A stretch of DNA of 60,740 nt from Kitasatospora phosalacinea (GTDB lineage: Bacteria; Actinomycetota; Actinomycetes; Streptomycetales; Streptomycetaceae). Shown here piece after piece: positions 59,726-60,740 of the stretch (positions within the stretch are counted from its first letter, which is position 1; each line of letters opens with the position of its first letter). Below the pieces are notes generated by a model, which was not told the origin of the DNA, did not search any database, and saw only the letters and a list, made by a program, of their open reading frames with translations. The translations under genes were made by a program, and so were the position numbers. The stretch is taken from NCBI RefSeq assembly GCF_000717185.1, contig NZ_JNYE01000035.1:1-60740 (forward strand), read 5' to 3'.

Positions 59726-60740
59726 TTGGTCGAGCGCTGCGCTTTCGTCTTCCCCGGCCAGGGGGCCTACCTGCCGGGCGGGTTGGCCCGGCTTGCCGAG
59801 GACGAGCCCCTGGTCTCCGACACCCTGCACACCCTGGACGCGGCCGCCGCCCGACTCGGCCGGTCCGCCCCGTCCCGCCTCCTGCTCGACGAACGGGCCC
59901 CGTCCCTGGAGGAGTTGGTGCGGGACTCCCCCGCCGACCTGCACCTGGCGCTGTTCGCCGCCGAGACCGCCCTGTTCCGTCTCCTGACAGAGCGTCACCA
60001 GCTCTACCCCGATGTCCTGTTGGGCCACAGCTTCGGCGAACTGGTCGCCCTGACCGCCGCCGGGGCGTACCGGCCGGAGGACGGCCTGGCGCTGGTGGCC
60101 GCCCGTGACGAGGCCTTCGCCGCCCGCCCGCCGGAGCCGGGCGGGATGCTGGCGCTGGAGCTGTCCGCCGCCCGGACGGAGTCCCTGCTGCACGGGCTCG
60201 GCGAGTGGGAGGTGGGCGTCGCCGCCGACAACAGCCCGCGCCAGTGCGTGGTGTCCGGCCCGGCGGCGGCCCTGGAGCGGCTCCGGGGGAAGGCGGAGGC
60301 GGTGGGCGTCCGAGCGACCGCGCTACAGGTGCCGTACGCCTTCCACCACCGCCTGCTGGCCGCCGTCGCCGAGGAGTTCACCCACCGGGCGGCCGCCCTG
60401 CGGGCCGGTCCGACCCGCCACCTGCTGCACTCGGCGATCCTCGGCCGCCGGGTGGCGGACGGCGACGCGGTCGCCGAACTGGTCGCGGCGCACCTGGTGC
60501 GCCCGACCCGGTTCACCGAGGCGGTACGGCTGTTGCACGCGGAGGGGGTCGAGCTGTTCGTGGAGTGCGGCCCGCGCGCGGTGCTCAGCGGCCTGGTGAC
60601 CGCGACGGTGCCCGGCGTCCGAACGCTCGCCCCCCTGCCCCGCCGGGTGAGCGGCCCCGAACTCGCCGCCCGGATCGCCTCCTTGCGCACCGGCCACCCC
60701 ACTCCGCCTCCAGCCCCCACCCCCGCCCCCACCCCCGTCC
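59726..60740 (+). CDS. Polyketide-type acyltransferase, truncated at right edge
   Basis: At least 338 residues, open to the end of the window. It starts VERCAFVFPGQGAYLPGGLA, an acyltransferase N-terminus. The catalytic Ser is in LLGHSFGELVAL, the active-site His lies in VPYAFHHRLL, and late motifs are NSPRQCVVSGP and ELFVECGPRAVLSGL. The YAFH form differs from the HAFH (malonyl) and YASH (methylmalonyl) codes, so the extender unit is not predictable. The last residues are a Pro/Thr/Ala linker, suggesting a further domain (such as ACP) beyond the edge. TTG at 59726 has GAGGAG 5 bases upstream. It may open a biosynthetic cluster. Confidence 0.82.
   Translation, partial: MVERCAFVFPGQGAYLPGGLARLAEDEPLVSDTLHTLDAAAARLGRSAPSRLLLDERAPSLEELVRDSPADLHLALFAAETALFRLLTERHQLYPDVLLGHSFGELVALTAAGAYRPEDGLALVAARDEAFAARPPEPGGMLALELSAARTESLLHGLGEWEVGVAADNSPRQCVVSGPAAALERLRGKAEAVGVRATALQVPYAFHHRLLAAVAEEFTHRAAALRAGPTRHLLHSAILGRRVADGDAVAELVAAHLVRPTRFTEAVRLLHAEGVELFVECGPRAVLSGLVTATVPGVRTLAPLPRRVSGPELAARIASLRTGHPTPPPAPTPAPTPV

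Overview
The window is about 60.7 kb of very GC-rich DNA (codon third positions almost all G or C, many GTG/TTG starts, GTGA/ATGA gene overlaps) typical of a Streptomyces- or Kitasatospora-like actinomycete. No rRNA, tRNA, CRISPR array, intact insertion sequence or origin was recognised. The left end holds the first 35 codons of an acyl-CoA dehydrogenase and the right end a truncated polyketide-type acyltransferase gene.

Region 1 (1-32 kb) is chromosome-like mixed content. It has a TetR regulator beside the acyl-CoA dehydrogenase and a Zn-ribbon/OB-fold protein, with five copies of one palindrome that is probably the TetR operator. It also holds repeat proteins (LRV, TPR), two SpoIIE-type phosphatases, an ABC exporter pair, a MarR/hydrolase pair, a secreted GH6 cellulase, an AraC/DUF2000 pair, a membrane phosphoesterase, a secreted SLT lytic enzyme, a GT2 glycosyltransferase, a fused FAD/Fe-S oxidoreductase, a GDSL esterase, CBS and SPFH proteins, a uracil-DNA glycosylase, a CHAD protein and a cytochrome P450.

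Region 2 (32.3-49.4 kb) is a sugar locus. One leftward run is ordered binding protein, two permeases, LacI regulator, GH43, GH42, GH95 and acetyl-xylan-type esterase. A divergent rightward pair is GH3 and GH31. The activities (alpha-xylosidase, beta-galactosidase, alpha-L-fucosidase family, arabinofuranosidase/xylosidase family, beta-glucosidase/xylosidase, deacetylase) fit complete intracellular stripping of imported, decorated xyloglucan-type oligosaccharides. The enzymes lack signal peptides; only the binding protein is exported. No ABC ATPase is encoded, so a shared one (MsiK type) is presumably used. Between SBP and GH3 lie two tandem 16-bp LacI-type operator copies, a good promoter for each direction, and an 18-bp inverted repeat.

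Region 3 (49.5-57.5 kb) starts with a decayed AraC-regulator fragment. A tightly overlapping four-gene operon follows: a Trypco1-type small protein, a trypsin-like protease fused to a VMAP-C-like region, a MoxR AAA+ ATPase, and a 1,267-residue protein with a SAV_2336-type N-terminus, a degenerate vWA-like region, and a caspase-like region that keeps the His motif but seems to lack the Cys. This is the best candidate for an unusual system: a vWA-MoxR-associated (VMAP) conflict/NTP-dependent protease module.

Region 4 (57.5-60.7 kb) has a MarR/MFS pair with overlapping genes and a promoter-embedded operator candidate, a 16-bp tandem repeat, and the acyltransferase gene that may open a biosynthetic cluster beyond the window.
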